Assembly (NCBI GenBank): GCA_947462335.1
Contig: OX381717.1
Coordinates: 49,333,523-49,397,522, forward strand
From: Harmothoe impar
Taxonomy: Eukaryota; Annelida; Polychaeta; Phyllodocida; Polynoidae
Reading direction: 5' to 3'
Length of the DNA: 64,000 nucleotides
The position numbers and the translations under genes were made by a program. Below are positions 12,101-24,100 of this stretch, piece by piece. The notes beneath the pieces were generated by a model. It was not told the origin of the DNA and searched no databases. It saw only the letters and a program-made list of their open reading frames with translations. Within the stretch, counting starts at the first letter, position 1; each line of letters starts with the position of its first letter.

Positions 12101-15100
12101 GAGACTCTTCTTAGAAACACCTGTTTTGCGCTACCCTGCACCTGTTGGTAAGTTCATCTTGGACACTGATGCTTCTAATACAAGTATTGGTGCTGCCTTG
12201 TCGCAGATCCAGGATGGGCGAGAAGTGCCGCTGGCATTTTCGTCGAACAGTCTAAGCAAAACACAACGTAACTACTGCACAACCAAGCGTGAACTCTTGG
12301 CAGTGGTGGTTTACACAAAAAAGTACAGACATTTCCTATATGGTGGGAATTATCTCGTACGGACGGATCATTCATCTCTGCAGTGGCTCCTTAACTTCAA
12401 GGACGCTGAGGGGATGATGGGTAGATGGTTGAACCACCTCTCTGAGTTTGGCATGACGAATGAGCATATCATACACAGGCGTGGAGTAGATCATGTGAAT
12501 GCGGACAGCTTGTCCCGCTATCCTATCCGGAACTGTCACCGTGTAGACTGCCGAGACTGTGGGTCTCACAATGCAGTGATTGCGTCTGTGGGTGCGAAAG
12601 TTCCTAACTGGACGTTAAATCACTTGAAGGATGAGCAGCTTGCAGATCCGGCTATTTCGAGGGTGTACTCCTTGAAGTTGTTGGGCCTGTCCAAGCCTGT
12701 TCGCCCCGCACTTTCGCTGGAATGTGAAGAAGTTAGACAACTGTTAGCGCAGTGGGATAATTTTTTTATACGGAACAGTGTATTGTGCCGCTGGAGGGTG
12801 CAACCTGGCAGGAAGAGAACAGCTCAGTCTGTAGTGCCTTTGTCACTCAGACTACAGTTGCTCAATTACTGTCATGGCCACCGAACTTCAGCACACTTTG
12901 GCAGACAACGAACTGAGGCAAAGATTAAGAGTAGATATTACTGGCCTGGTGTGACTTTGGACATACGGCGTTGGGTGAAACAATGTCCCCAATGCTGTTT
13001 ATCAAAGCCTGGACCTGGTATCGGTAAACTACCTCTAAGTCAAGAGCTATTCGGTGTTCGATTTGCCCGGATCGCTGTTGATATCATTAGTGGTTTCAAC
13101 ACGACCCCCCGTGGGAATACCTGTATGATGGTGGTACAGGACTACTATACCAAGTATGTCCAAGTATATCCGTTGGTAAATCATACAGCTGTTACCTGCG
13201 CAGAAGCACTTTTCGAGAATTGGATCCTCACGTGGGGAGGTCCTTTAATGCTTCACTCCGACCAGGGTCGCGAGTTTGAATCTCGACTGTGGGCAGAACT
13301 GTGTAGTAAAATACACATCTGCAAGACGCATACGAACCCCTATCGACCTCAATCGGACGGTATGGTGGAACGTTTCAATCGGACGTTGATCCAATGTCTC
13401 ACGACAATGGTTAATGAGCACCGGGATGATTGGGATGAGCACGCTCGCTATATCTCCCATGCTTACAATGCTACCGAACATGCGTCGACGGGCTGTACGC
13501 CTAATATGCTCGTAATGGGTGAAGACATAGTCATGCCAAGTGACATGGTCTATGGCGTGCAGGGACACCAGCTCGAGCAACCCTGCACAGTGATGTTTGT
13601 TGAATCACTTCGACAATCATTACGGGAGTCTTATGGAGTAGTGAGGGACAACTTGGAAAAATCTGCTAGTTTGCAGAAGGTGGGCTATGACACGGGCCTT
13701 AAACTCCGCCAATTCAAGGTGGGGGATAAGGTCGCGAGATTTAGCACACCAAATTCCAAAGTCAAGACCCTGTACTCCTGGGATGGTCTGCATACAATTA
13801 CTATGGTGGTGAGTGAAACTACTGTAGTAATACGTTTGCAAAAAGGGACTCTCACTAAATCACATGTGGCTAGACTCCGACCTTGGTATGGAGTTCCATA
13901 TATAGATGACGGTGAAGATTCCCTCGGTGCTGGTCGAGTACCAGCACCAACCGACCCTAAGCTACCGAAGATACCGAAGGCAGGACCAACGGTCATACCG
14001 TCGGTACCGACGGTAGCACGGAGAAGGGGTCGTCCTAGGAAATTACCGATTGAACCGCAGTCGTGTGTTACCAAGCCCAAGTGCGGTAGGCCTCGTAAAA
14101 AAGGGTCAGCTGTGCGTAAAGGACTAACCGTTGACACCGGTAAACAAAGCAAGGTGATACCTCCGGTATCATCATTGCTGGACATACCGGTAGTAGGTCT
14201 ACGGAGGAGTACACGTGTCAGAGAGCGAGATAAAATTGTGTAAACATTTTTTTCTTACCTTGTTGACGACATTTAGCTGCTGGCTTCATTAAATTTCCAT
14301 GGACAGTTCCGTACTAGGCCGGTGGTCATTGGCCCGGTACTCGATCACCAAAACACAACGAGAAGAGAAGGGTTATCCGGTGTGGTTATCCTTTGGAGGT
14401 AGAAAAGCATGTGTTCAGGGCGGGTGGCTGGCTTTGCTGATTAATTCTAAGTATGGGATTAGTTTTGACCACATATTGCTTAGTAACACGCTGCTGTGTA
14501 TGTCCTCTAACGCCGGTACATCATTCCCGGGTTTTCCTGTGGCTCCGCCACGAAATTGTAAACAACAGTGAGAGTTCCCACCGTCGGATATGCCAGGCGT
14601 GGGAAGGGCGCTGCCCGCGTCACCTGATCGATTTCTCCCGCCAAATGAGCCGTGAGAAATTGGGTCACCTCGGCGCGTCTTGGAGACGCGACCCCTGATT
14701 GGCTGAGAAGCCGGTCAAGGGGCGGGGTCACTGGGGACGGGTGGGGTATATAAGCCCCACACGCAGCCAGGCTTCTTCAGATCAGCACGTTTGCCCGTTG
14801 GGTAACGTGTTGATCAGTGGTGCCTAGGTCTGCCCGGCAGTACCTACACTATTGTTTGCTTGCTGTCCTACTAAAGGCTCGGGTGAGTGAACCGTGAGGT
14901 TCACCTACGCCTGAGCTAGCGGTATGGCAGCCTGTGTAGATGGCAAATGCACGGCCCCGGAGAAGGCTGTAGTCTCCGACGGGGAAGACCGGGTACTCGA
15001 GTCTGACACTGACATGGACACCACCGGTGCTCCAACCGTCGGTGCAGGCTCGGCTTCGGTACCAGCAGAACCTAACCCTGAGGGGTCGGGTGATGTTGTT

Positions 15101-18100
15101 CCGAAAACAGAACCTGGTCTGGGTGGTAGTAATACCAACCAGGAGGAGAACCCTGCTGGGGGATCTTCTCCGAAACCCGCCGGTGTAGTGACAAAAGAAC
15201 CGACGGTCCCTGATGGTGATTCATCAGACGGGTCCACGGTTCGTGTCAAGACCAAACGGAAGCGGAAGCCTAAGAGGAGGATTGTATCTTCCCCTGAAAC
15301 TCCTGCTACCGAAGAGGTTGCACCGACTGAGGCAGATAGGCTCAAAGCTATTGCTGATAGAGTGTCCAAGGCGGAAGCCGAAGGATGGTCTGTCGCAGAG
15401 AGCAGGGCCAATCGCCGCCTCCGCGCCAAGGCAGCGCATGTTCGTTTGAACCTGAGTCTCGGTGACGATGACCGGAAGAACCTGAGCCTTTCTGACCTAG
15501 TTCAGGAAAATGGCAAAATGGCTCTTCCGCCACCTCACACGACAGAAGGTTTGGATGACGAAGACTGGTTGACCGGTGACTCCCACCCCATTGACTGGTA
15601 CCTAGTGTACATCAGGGCAGTGTTGGAAGGGAATAAACCTAACATCCACAAGTCATGCCGCTCCAAGCTGAGATATGCTTGGAGGAACTACGTGCCAGGG
15701 GATCCCTGTCCGTATATTCGCTGCCAGCGCCTGAAAGGGACTGCTACAGCAGCAAAGCGGTGGCCAGACCTGCTCAAGTTTGCCCGTCATTTAGTAGAAA
15801 AGCACATGAATGTGCGTCCCTACTTGTACTGTGTGAGTGGGAGTTCATCGACCTCCTGCCCTGAGTACAGTGACGGCGAGCTATTCCGTTGCCAACGGAG
15901 GGCAGATTTGGTAAGGCATCTTTGCGACAATAAAGGCGTTCACAAGCGCACTATTAGTCGTGGAGTTGAGGCAGCACTGAAGGTCTGGGGGTGTCACAAA
16001 CGTGTAGGTAATCTACAGTACAAGTGGCGTACCAACAGACTTAAACAGTGGAATTACCTCACGGAGGCTGACTGGGAGAGATTGTGTAAGGGCGCCAAGT
16101 GCGAACAAACCGATCTCGGGCCAGATTCAGAAATTCCGATGCCCACTGTAAAGAAGGATACCCCTCCTAGGAAGAAAGATCTGAAAAGGGGCCGCCAGTC
16201 ATCCAAGGATGATACCAAAGGTGGGCGTGACCGTTCCCGCAGTGAACCTGCGAAGAAACGGGTCGCCACAGCCACGGTAACATCCAAGGTCGACAGTAGC
16301 CAAACCGTCGGTACCGTCACGGTGTCTTCGGTTGCATTGCCCCCTGTTGCTGACCAACTGCCCCGGCAGGAGAGACAGAAACTGGGTGATGCACTGGCTA
16401 TTGTTCAGAACTCATTGGGTGACGAGCAGGCGGGTCAGGTTGCTGCTGACTATGTAAAGCAGTACAAGTGGAGCCAGAAGCAAAAGAAAGCTTTGGCTGC
16501 ACAGGAGGGTGTCTCACCTGTCAGTGACGCTGACCAGGTAGAGGTACAACAGCTACAGAGCGAAAATGGCTGAAAACGCAAGTAAGCTACTCCAGTTTCA
16601 GGTTTCTTTCTTGGAGAAGTCCTACAGAGAACAGGCTATCCAGGAGGGAAAAGCTTGGGTCGCTGAACGCACCAGAGTCCTTGCCGAGCGTGAGGCGAAT
16701 CTGGAGCAAGATCATGCCCTCTGGAGGGCTACGATCGAGCAGCTTGAATCTAGGTTGACAACTTGTGACGCCAAGTTCTTCCGACAATTCGGGCTAAAAC
16801 TGACAGAGTGGGAGAGAACTGGTTTTCCAGATCTCCAGTCTAGGTTGGGGCTTGCCGCAAGGCCTGCTCCTCCTGTGACCCCAGTACTGTCAGTACACCC
16901 ACCCAGGTATGAGATGCCATTCTCGTTCATGGCACACTCTACCCGGGTGGTCAGCGGCGGGGAGCCTACTGTGGCGCCGAGTACCCACTCGGCTGCTACA
17001 GGTGGAGCCCTTCCTCTCCAGGTGGAGGCTACTGTGGTTTGCGCCACGGAGGCCCCTCCTGGAGAAAGTCCTGATGGGGAAGAAAAGCCATCCGGCGGTG
17101 TCCCTATGGACACCTAAGGATGGTCCCCTGTCAGGCCCTCTGGGGTGCACTGTTCCGCCCCTCGGAGGTAAAACTAAACCCTCGACGCAGCTACACGCCC
17201 CTGGACAACCAAAGCAGACCGACGGTGCTGTCGTGACTTAACCGAGTCTCTACTGCCACCAAACGGGAAGCAGCCTGATGTCTTCAACCGTGGTTTACAC
17301 ATAAACCACAACCGTCGGTGCTCTACTACTGTCCAGGGCTCCTGATCCTGTGGTCACTATATTACTGTGTGACCTATAAACTATTATATGGATCATCCTC
17401 CTGTGATAATTATTTATAGGGAGGCACGGACCTACCTTTTTATATTTATAATAAGGATGACGATCTATCCCACCTTATTTAGGATACGCTATTATGGATT
17501 TTTATATATAAAACTTTTCTTCGCCAAAGGAAGTGAGAACTATTATAGTTCTATTATTTATATATAAGGACACTAACTCCACACAGATTCGCACCATTGC
17601 TGAATGTAGTAGGTGATGTGTTGAGTTTCCAAAGTGGTTATTGGTGCCTTGAGTATTAACTGATACTAGTCTAGGACTATCAGCTGGACAGTTTTTATAT
17701 CATGTGCCTACGGGACTGTGGTTTGATACCAAAGACTATACTGTTGATATAAACTGTTATATACATGTTAACTTGTATGTTCATGTATGTATGCCTGTTT
17801 TTACTATGAGTAGAAATGTTACTTGTTGATAAATAGATATACGTGGTGTATAATGTATCCAAGAGGTATTATTATTATAAAACCAGCCCTTCCTACATTC
17901 TTAAGGGGGGTAGTGTAACGGGTTGACTATAAGTCTAACTGTTATCGTTGTATATCTATTGTATGTTGTATGATGTAAGACAACACGGTTCTATTGTGTT
18001 TAATAACTGTTTTATTCATCTAACTAGTGTCGTCGGTTCGTTACATACACCGACTCCTCTAGTCCGGTTATATACGGTAGTGTACCGGTACCACCTTCGG

Positions 18101-21100
18101 TTACCGTCGGTAGTTGTTGTATAATTGTTTTACATAACTAAACCTAACAGGTGGCGCTGCTAGTACGGTCACGTGTCTACGCAGCGCTGTATATAAGGTG
18201 GCTACTTCCCCATCGGAAGTCAGTCAGGTTTGGGACTGTCGTGACATGACCACCCTGTGCTCACGGGCTTAACTCTATGCTATAGGGTTGCCCCACTGTA
18301 TTATATATCTGTTCTGATCTTGTATATCCGCTGGTTATACTTGTACTATAATACACAAGAGTTTCCTTTTATAATAAAGTCGCCGTATATTAAAGTCTTA
18401 TTTACCTTGTCTGGTTTTTGTACTCAAGTGTTACATACGTAGTAAGAGACCAACTACAGATGATTCATTTTTCATTTTTGAAAGAACATCTGGACTAATG
18501 CATTCTTCATAATGATCAATCCCCCTGACTAACCTGGCTTAGCCACAATTGACTTTGTAAACCTACAGATTATCAGTATGGATGAATTCACCATTTCTAA
18601 GGTCATTTCAGGTAATTGTACATGGGACGTGCAGGTGAATCTGTATATACCCAACATAAAGAACATGATTTATCTAGCAAGGCTGGTCATAGAACATACT
18701 GAAAGATTTATTTCAGTTTCAATTTAGACTTGCCAACACTGTACATCATTTTAACCATATTGGAGTGAATCAAGCCTAATGCCCAATTTATGGGCAGCAC
18801 GGTGCTTCAATACATCATGCCATTTTGTTAGCATTATATAAACTGACAAGGTTAAATTCTAGCAGCATTTCATTATATTGTCTTGTGTTCTTTCAGGTGA
18901 CCGTGGTCCTGTAGGTAAGTTTCCTATGTGATCAAGCTTGAAAAATGTTTTAAAACGGGGTACCAGTGTGACCAGGAATTTCGCTACACTAGAACTAGCA
19001 CGAACCCCCCATGTCATATACAGACATACACACATAACACACCTGATCAGGCAGATCATGCTTTATACATTAAACCATGTATCAATATAGTAAAGGCGGG
19101 AATCTGCAACCAGCGAAAAACATGTACAATAGATATAGTAAGTTTAGAATAATGGAGCTGTCATGGAGTCCTTACCAGAACATGTGTGGCCTTGCTGGCC
19201 CCACATAGCTTGAATTGTGATACAGCGCTGTCAAATATACAGCCAATTGTATGGGCAATTAACCTACTATAGGTCCAGAGGTACAGGCCTGAACAGGCAG
19301 ATTGCATGTGGGATGTATCTATATCAGTATGTGAGGTTGGAGGATTGCAGGGAATCTGCTTGAATTGTGGAAACATTGTTTCCCCTACTATTATTGATAC
19401 CATATTTCTGTGTGTTGTGTGACTAAGCCCTCCAGGCTTCACACTCCCTCATCGGGCGAGATCTTGGAGCAGGCTAGGACTCGGAAAGGGTAGGCCCGTT
19501 ATTGGCATGATGCAAGAATGCCGCCCTGGTACGGAGAAGGACAACATTCATGCATCATCACAATAAAGGGCACAATGTATTACAGAACAAAGTGGCTCTT
19601 ACCACTTACCGGGTGATACATACAGGGATAATCTCTACATACACACATCCCAGCTAACAAAAATACGTTATTTTACGTCAAAATAACGTTTTTAATGTTA
19701 TATAACGTTTTGCCATAATAAAAACCATAGAGAAACGTTATATAACGTTGTATAACGTTTTTTGTTTACTGGGATTGAGGACAATCAACCTTACATAAGT
19801 TATTGATCATAGGCTGTATTGACAGAAATGGTAGTGCAAAATTATCAGTTTAACCTACCCCTCAACACAACCACATTTTTTTAAAAGACTTCTTTTGAAT
19901 ATCCATAAAATGAGGACCCAATGTGGAAATTTCATTTCCTGTATGCTGAACAGGAACACTTAAATGGCCATATGCTCATACAGGCCTTAGTAAATTTGCA
20001 GAGAATACCCTTCCTGGAATATTATCATGTTACTGTCAGCAGTTCCTGCATAAATGCACATTATATTTACAAGTAATCATTGTCTTTTCAGCATAAGTCT
20101 TTTCAGTATTGTTTCTGTAATGAGTAAACTGTAAATCTCATAATTATTTCACTGTTTCAGCTGTGAAGACAACACCAACAGGTAAGGATTTCTATATTAA
20201 TATTGATCGCTAACATTTACTCCAGGCCAAGAGAATTCCAGCTATTTTGTTTTCAATGTAACTTAAATTCTAATGAATCAGGAGATTTTCTAATTTTGAA
20301 ACAATGTTTATGTATTCCACATTACTTCAAAAATAGTCTCATATTTATGAACAAGAATCAACTTTTTTAAGGGAAATTGTTAATAGCCTTCCATGTATGC
20401 TGATGCATTATTAAGGGTTGCATAGAGACACTACTAGAATGTCACCTGGATGGTTTCCAAGTACCGTAAAAGGTTAAGCACACAGTGAGTATGTGCTTGT
20501 TAAATCAGACCTGAGCTAAACTGATCACATAGACCACTTGGGTAAACTCCTGACCCACCCTCTACTTCATCCGAATGTTAGGTTATGATAAAGCTGTTGT
20601 CATTGTTTATACTTTAGTTTCTACAGATCTCCCCTGTGTTGGAGCAGACATGACTGTATCTGCTGGAGGGGATTGTTACCAGAAGAACACCAACATGAAC
20701 TTTATGGAGGCTCGCAACCAATGTCTGCTGCTCTCCGTGCAGTCTGATGCTGAGCTTAGAGCAATCAGAGACTTTGTAGGGTGAGTGTGCATCATTACAG
20801 TTCATTACTAATACTTTGTGGGATGAAACCTGCTAGTGTCTTGGTAAGACAGACCTTAGACAACAATGCCATCTTGGATTTTCTATAGGACTAGTCACAA
20901 TTTATGTTCTGCAGATATTTTGCGTTGGTCCTTGCTTAGCTAACCTGGTGCATTCCAGGCCAATGAGCCAAAAAAAGCTGATCATGCCATACTAATTAAA
21001 ATATGAAGTTTTATATAAACCATTTGATTCAAAAAGTTAAAAGGAAATCTAGACAAGAATTTCTGAAAGTTAAAATTATATTGACCATGTATTTCTGGTC

Positions 21101-24100
21101 GAATTTTTGGATTTTCTGAGGAAATATTTTTCTAGAGGGGATACTGCTGCCATGTGATATAGATAGGAAAGCAAAAAAAGTATTATTCTCTTTGCACCTT
21201 CTTTCATAGAAGATTTCTTGTAAGTCTGTAGCTTTGGGCAGAAATGAGTGAGAAAATGTGTGCTAAGGGAGATTGGACTAATCAGGCTAATCCCCCCACT
21301 TAACCTCCTAGTTGGGTTGTAAGTAACTGCCTTTCCTAATCTTATTTGGTGGGACTAATGTGTCAGCCTTTGTATTATCAAAAGGAGTACCCCATTCCGC
21401 CATGACGTTGTGAGAGTGTCCCCTGCGGATGCCAAAGTTGTCTTATTGAGTTTGCTAAGTTTCTACCTTCCAATAAGATAATGATAACAATTGCTTTCAT
21501 GGGATTGAACTAATGACATCCGGAGTTCGGCCCTTTTTCTGTGTTAAAACTTTAACCTGGCATAACTCAGGTGATGCAAATATACTAGTCCTACAACATA
21601 TTGCGTAAAACCAAGTTTACCCTCCATATCATGGTAAATTGTGGAACCTATAGACCAGCCTTAGTGTTGACCAATACTCCTGTAAAACAAAGGCGAAAGG
21701 GTGGTTAAGATGTGTAGCGGAGCTAGATCATTAGGAACTTTAGAGAAATTAGAGTTAACATACTATATTTCCATACAACCTTTTCAGTGCGGACACATGG
21801 ATTGGCTTGAGTAGGATAGCTGATGGTTCCCCCTGGCTGTTTGAAGATGGCAGTTCTACCACCTATGCCCTGACAAAGTGGAAGTCTCCACCAAATGTAG
21901 ACAGACATTGTGCAGTGCTCAGGTCAGACTACACAATAGAGGCAGTCCGATGCAGTTCAAATCTCTACAAATATGCATGTAAGTATGGTGCACAGTTATA
22001 ACATATGGATAGCTGCAGGTTTTTATCACACAGAACTTGCAATTTGTTTTACAGTTGATTGGTTGAAATTTAGTAGTTTTGGCTCAATTTATGAACCTTC
22101 CATACTCTGTTATGTAAATGGTTACATGATCAGTGCATGCAAGTTTAAAAGCAAAATGTCAATTCTTGCTTGATATTTATGGCCATAACAAATAAGGCAT
22201 GCTTTAAAGGAGTTTGTAATGACGATGACAGTTGTACGTATCTATAAACAAAAGTTTAAAATCCAAAACATACCTATAGACTAATGTGGCAAGAAATGGT
22301 GATTTTTCAGAAAGGTTGTCGATGAAGTTTTAAAACATTTCTGGAGTGTAACTTACAAAATCCTGCATTCCCATATAAACTTTTTAAAAGATAATTGTCC
22401 TGTTAGGCTCATTATATGAGATATTTGCAAATGCAGCCATTGGAGAGAACGTCCTGAGGATTTTGCTAAAACCAATGTAAACACAACTTTATTATGAAAA
22501 AGTCACCATTTCCTGATGCATTGGTCTAAAGAAACAAAAGAATAACATATAGTGCTTGCTAGCTTACTAAAGACTTCTTTTCATGTCTTACTGTGACCCT
22601 CCATACGTTTGCTGCAGGTACACTTGGAACAGCAGCCACCAGTAAGTACACCCCAGGGATTTCCCCATAATACAAACTACAACATTATAGTGTTCATAAT
22701 TAATTATTTTGTCTGGTCAATGAAGCAAAGCAATAATTATCCAGAATAAGTTACCAACAACCCTGCGAGATTTAATAAATGAATGTTAAAAGTTGTAAAA
22801 TCAAATTAGCATTGCAACCACCCCCCTGTCCTAAAACAAGAAAAACAAAACAAATTGAAATGAGGTAATGGCAGCAGACTTCATTTCTGTTCATTTCTGT
22901 TTTGTCTAATTTAGTTCATTTTCATTTTCAGCTGCTTCCCCGAGCACCACCACTGGCCCCATACGTAAGACTCTCTTTTTTATCCAACTTAATCCCCCCT
23001 CATGAATTAACCCTCAATGGTGAACAATTTTCGTAAACTGTTCTCAAATTTCTCTATGAGTGATGCAATTTCACGTTAAGAGTTGCATTGAATGGCATTA
23101 ATTGAATCTTAATAGAATACCATATTACCAAAGTATTGTATTGCAGCAAGTGTCTGTCAGTCAGGATGGAATCCACACAAGAGTTCTACCTGCTACTGGC
23201 TAGTCACAACACCAACCTCATTCAGCAATGCAGAACAGGCATGTGCCAACAGAGGTGGCAACCTTGCTACGATCGACTCACAGGAAACATCAGACTTTCT
23301 GGCAGGATTCCTTAGTAGCTTAAGGCAAGAATTTTTTCAACCCTTTTAAAATTGTTATCAGCTTCAATGTGATATGCCCTTGCTTGGCTTGAACTCAAGC
23401 CCCATACAAGATTGATACATTTCTTAACCCTTTAGCATGGATGTCACAAAAAGATGACATTTGTTTTCATGATGCACAAATGAAGCCCTGGCGAGCAACT
23501 CACCATTTGCTGCATCAGTGCATCATGCTGACCCTCTGGTAGTGTCTCAACCCCATGGGGTTGGCATGATGCATGATGCCTGGTGAGTTACTCACTATTC
23601 AATACTCTGTCACTTAGGATGGAAGTGGGTTGTTCACTCCTTGAATGTTCCCTATTTCATATGAACAAACCCTTGAAAGGTGCGTTGTTGATGACCTCCA
23701 TAGGTGTTGCCATAGAGGGATAACACAGTGGATCATAATCGGTCATACTTTGATAATTCCAAGTTTTGGCCAGGTCTGTCCTATACATAATTGTATAAAT
23801 ATGCCCCAGTAATCCATCAGATCCATTATGCAGCCAATATTCTTAGAGCCATTGTTGAAGATGAGCTGTCAGTTTCCACATTAAAACTTCAGCTCAAGAA
23901 ATATACCAGGTCAGACCCAATCTCTAAGTGTGGATCTTATTATGCCTTATGATAATGTGCTTCAATACCATCAACTTGTAGAGCTATAACACTAAATACC
24001 CAACTTCCTTGCAGTGCATACAATGCTCAGTGGTTATGGATTGGATACGAAGAACCTAATACAGCATGGAATGATGGGAGCCCCTTCTGGTGGTTGCATT

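Larger units (their letters stand above)
330..18458 (+). mobile_element. Gypsy-class LTR retrotransposon, about 18.1 kb, with nested fold-back insertion
   Basis: Two 545-bp direct repeats (330-874 and 17914-18458) begin TGTAAC and end CTACA. The primer-binding site follows the 5' copy directly and a purine tract precedes the 3' copy. Internal order is gag, protease, RT, RNase H, integrase (Gypsy order), then two extra ORFs. The LTRs differ at about five positions in 545, so the insertion is recent. Length is inflated by a 6.9 kb insertion (4041-10967); without it the element would be about 11.2 kb, still long because of the accessory cassette (14244-17913). It sits in the same orientation as the host receptor gene, inside an intron. 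Flanks AGGTG (left) and AGATG (right, overlapping the final A) match at 4 of 5 bases, so the target-site duplication is imperfect or uncertain. Confidence 0.93.

Noticed and set aside
14299..14731. Three small ORFs between pol and the internal promoter
   Set aside because: Short, no motif, overlapping one another on different frames and strands.
14924..17117. Accessory ORFs as an env gene
   Set aside because: No signal peptide, no membrane helix, no cleavage site. Basic and zinc-finger-like or coiled coil instead.
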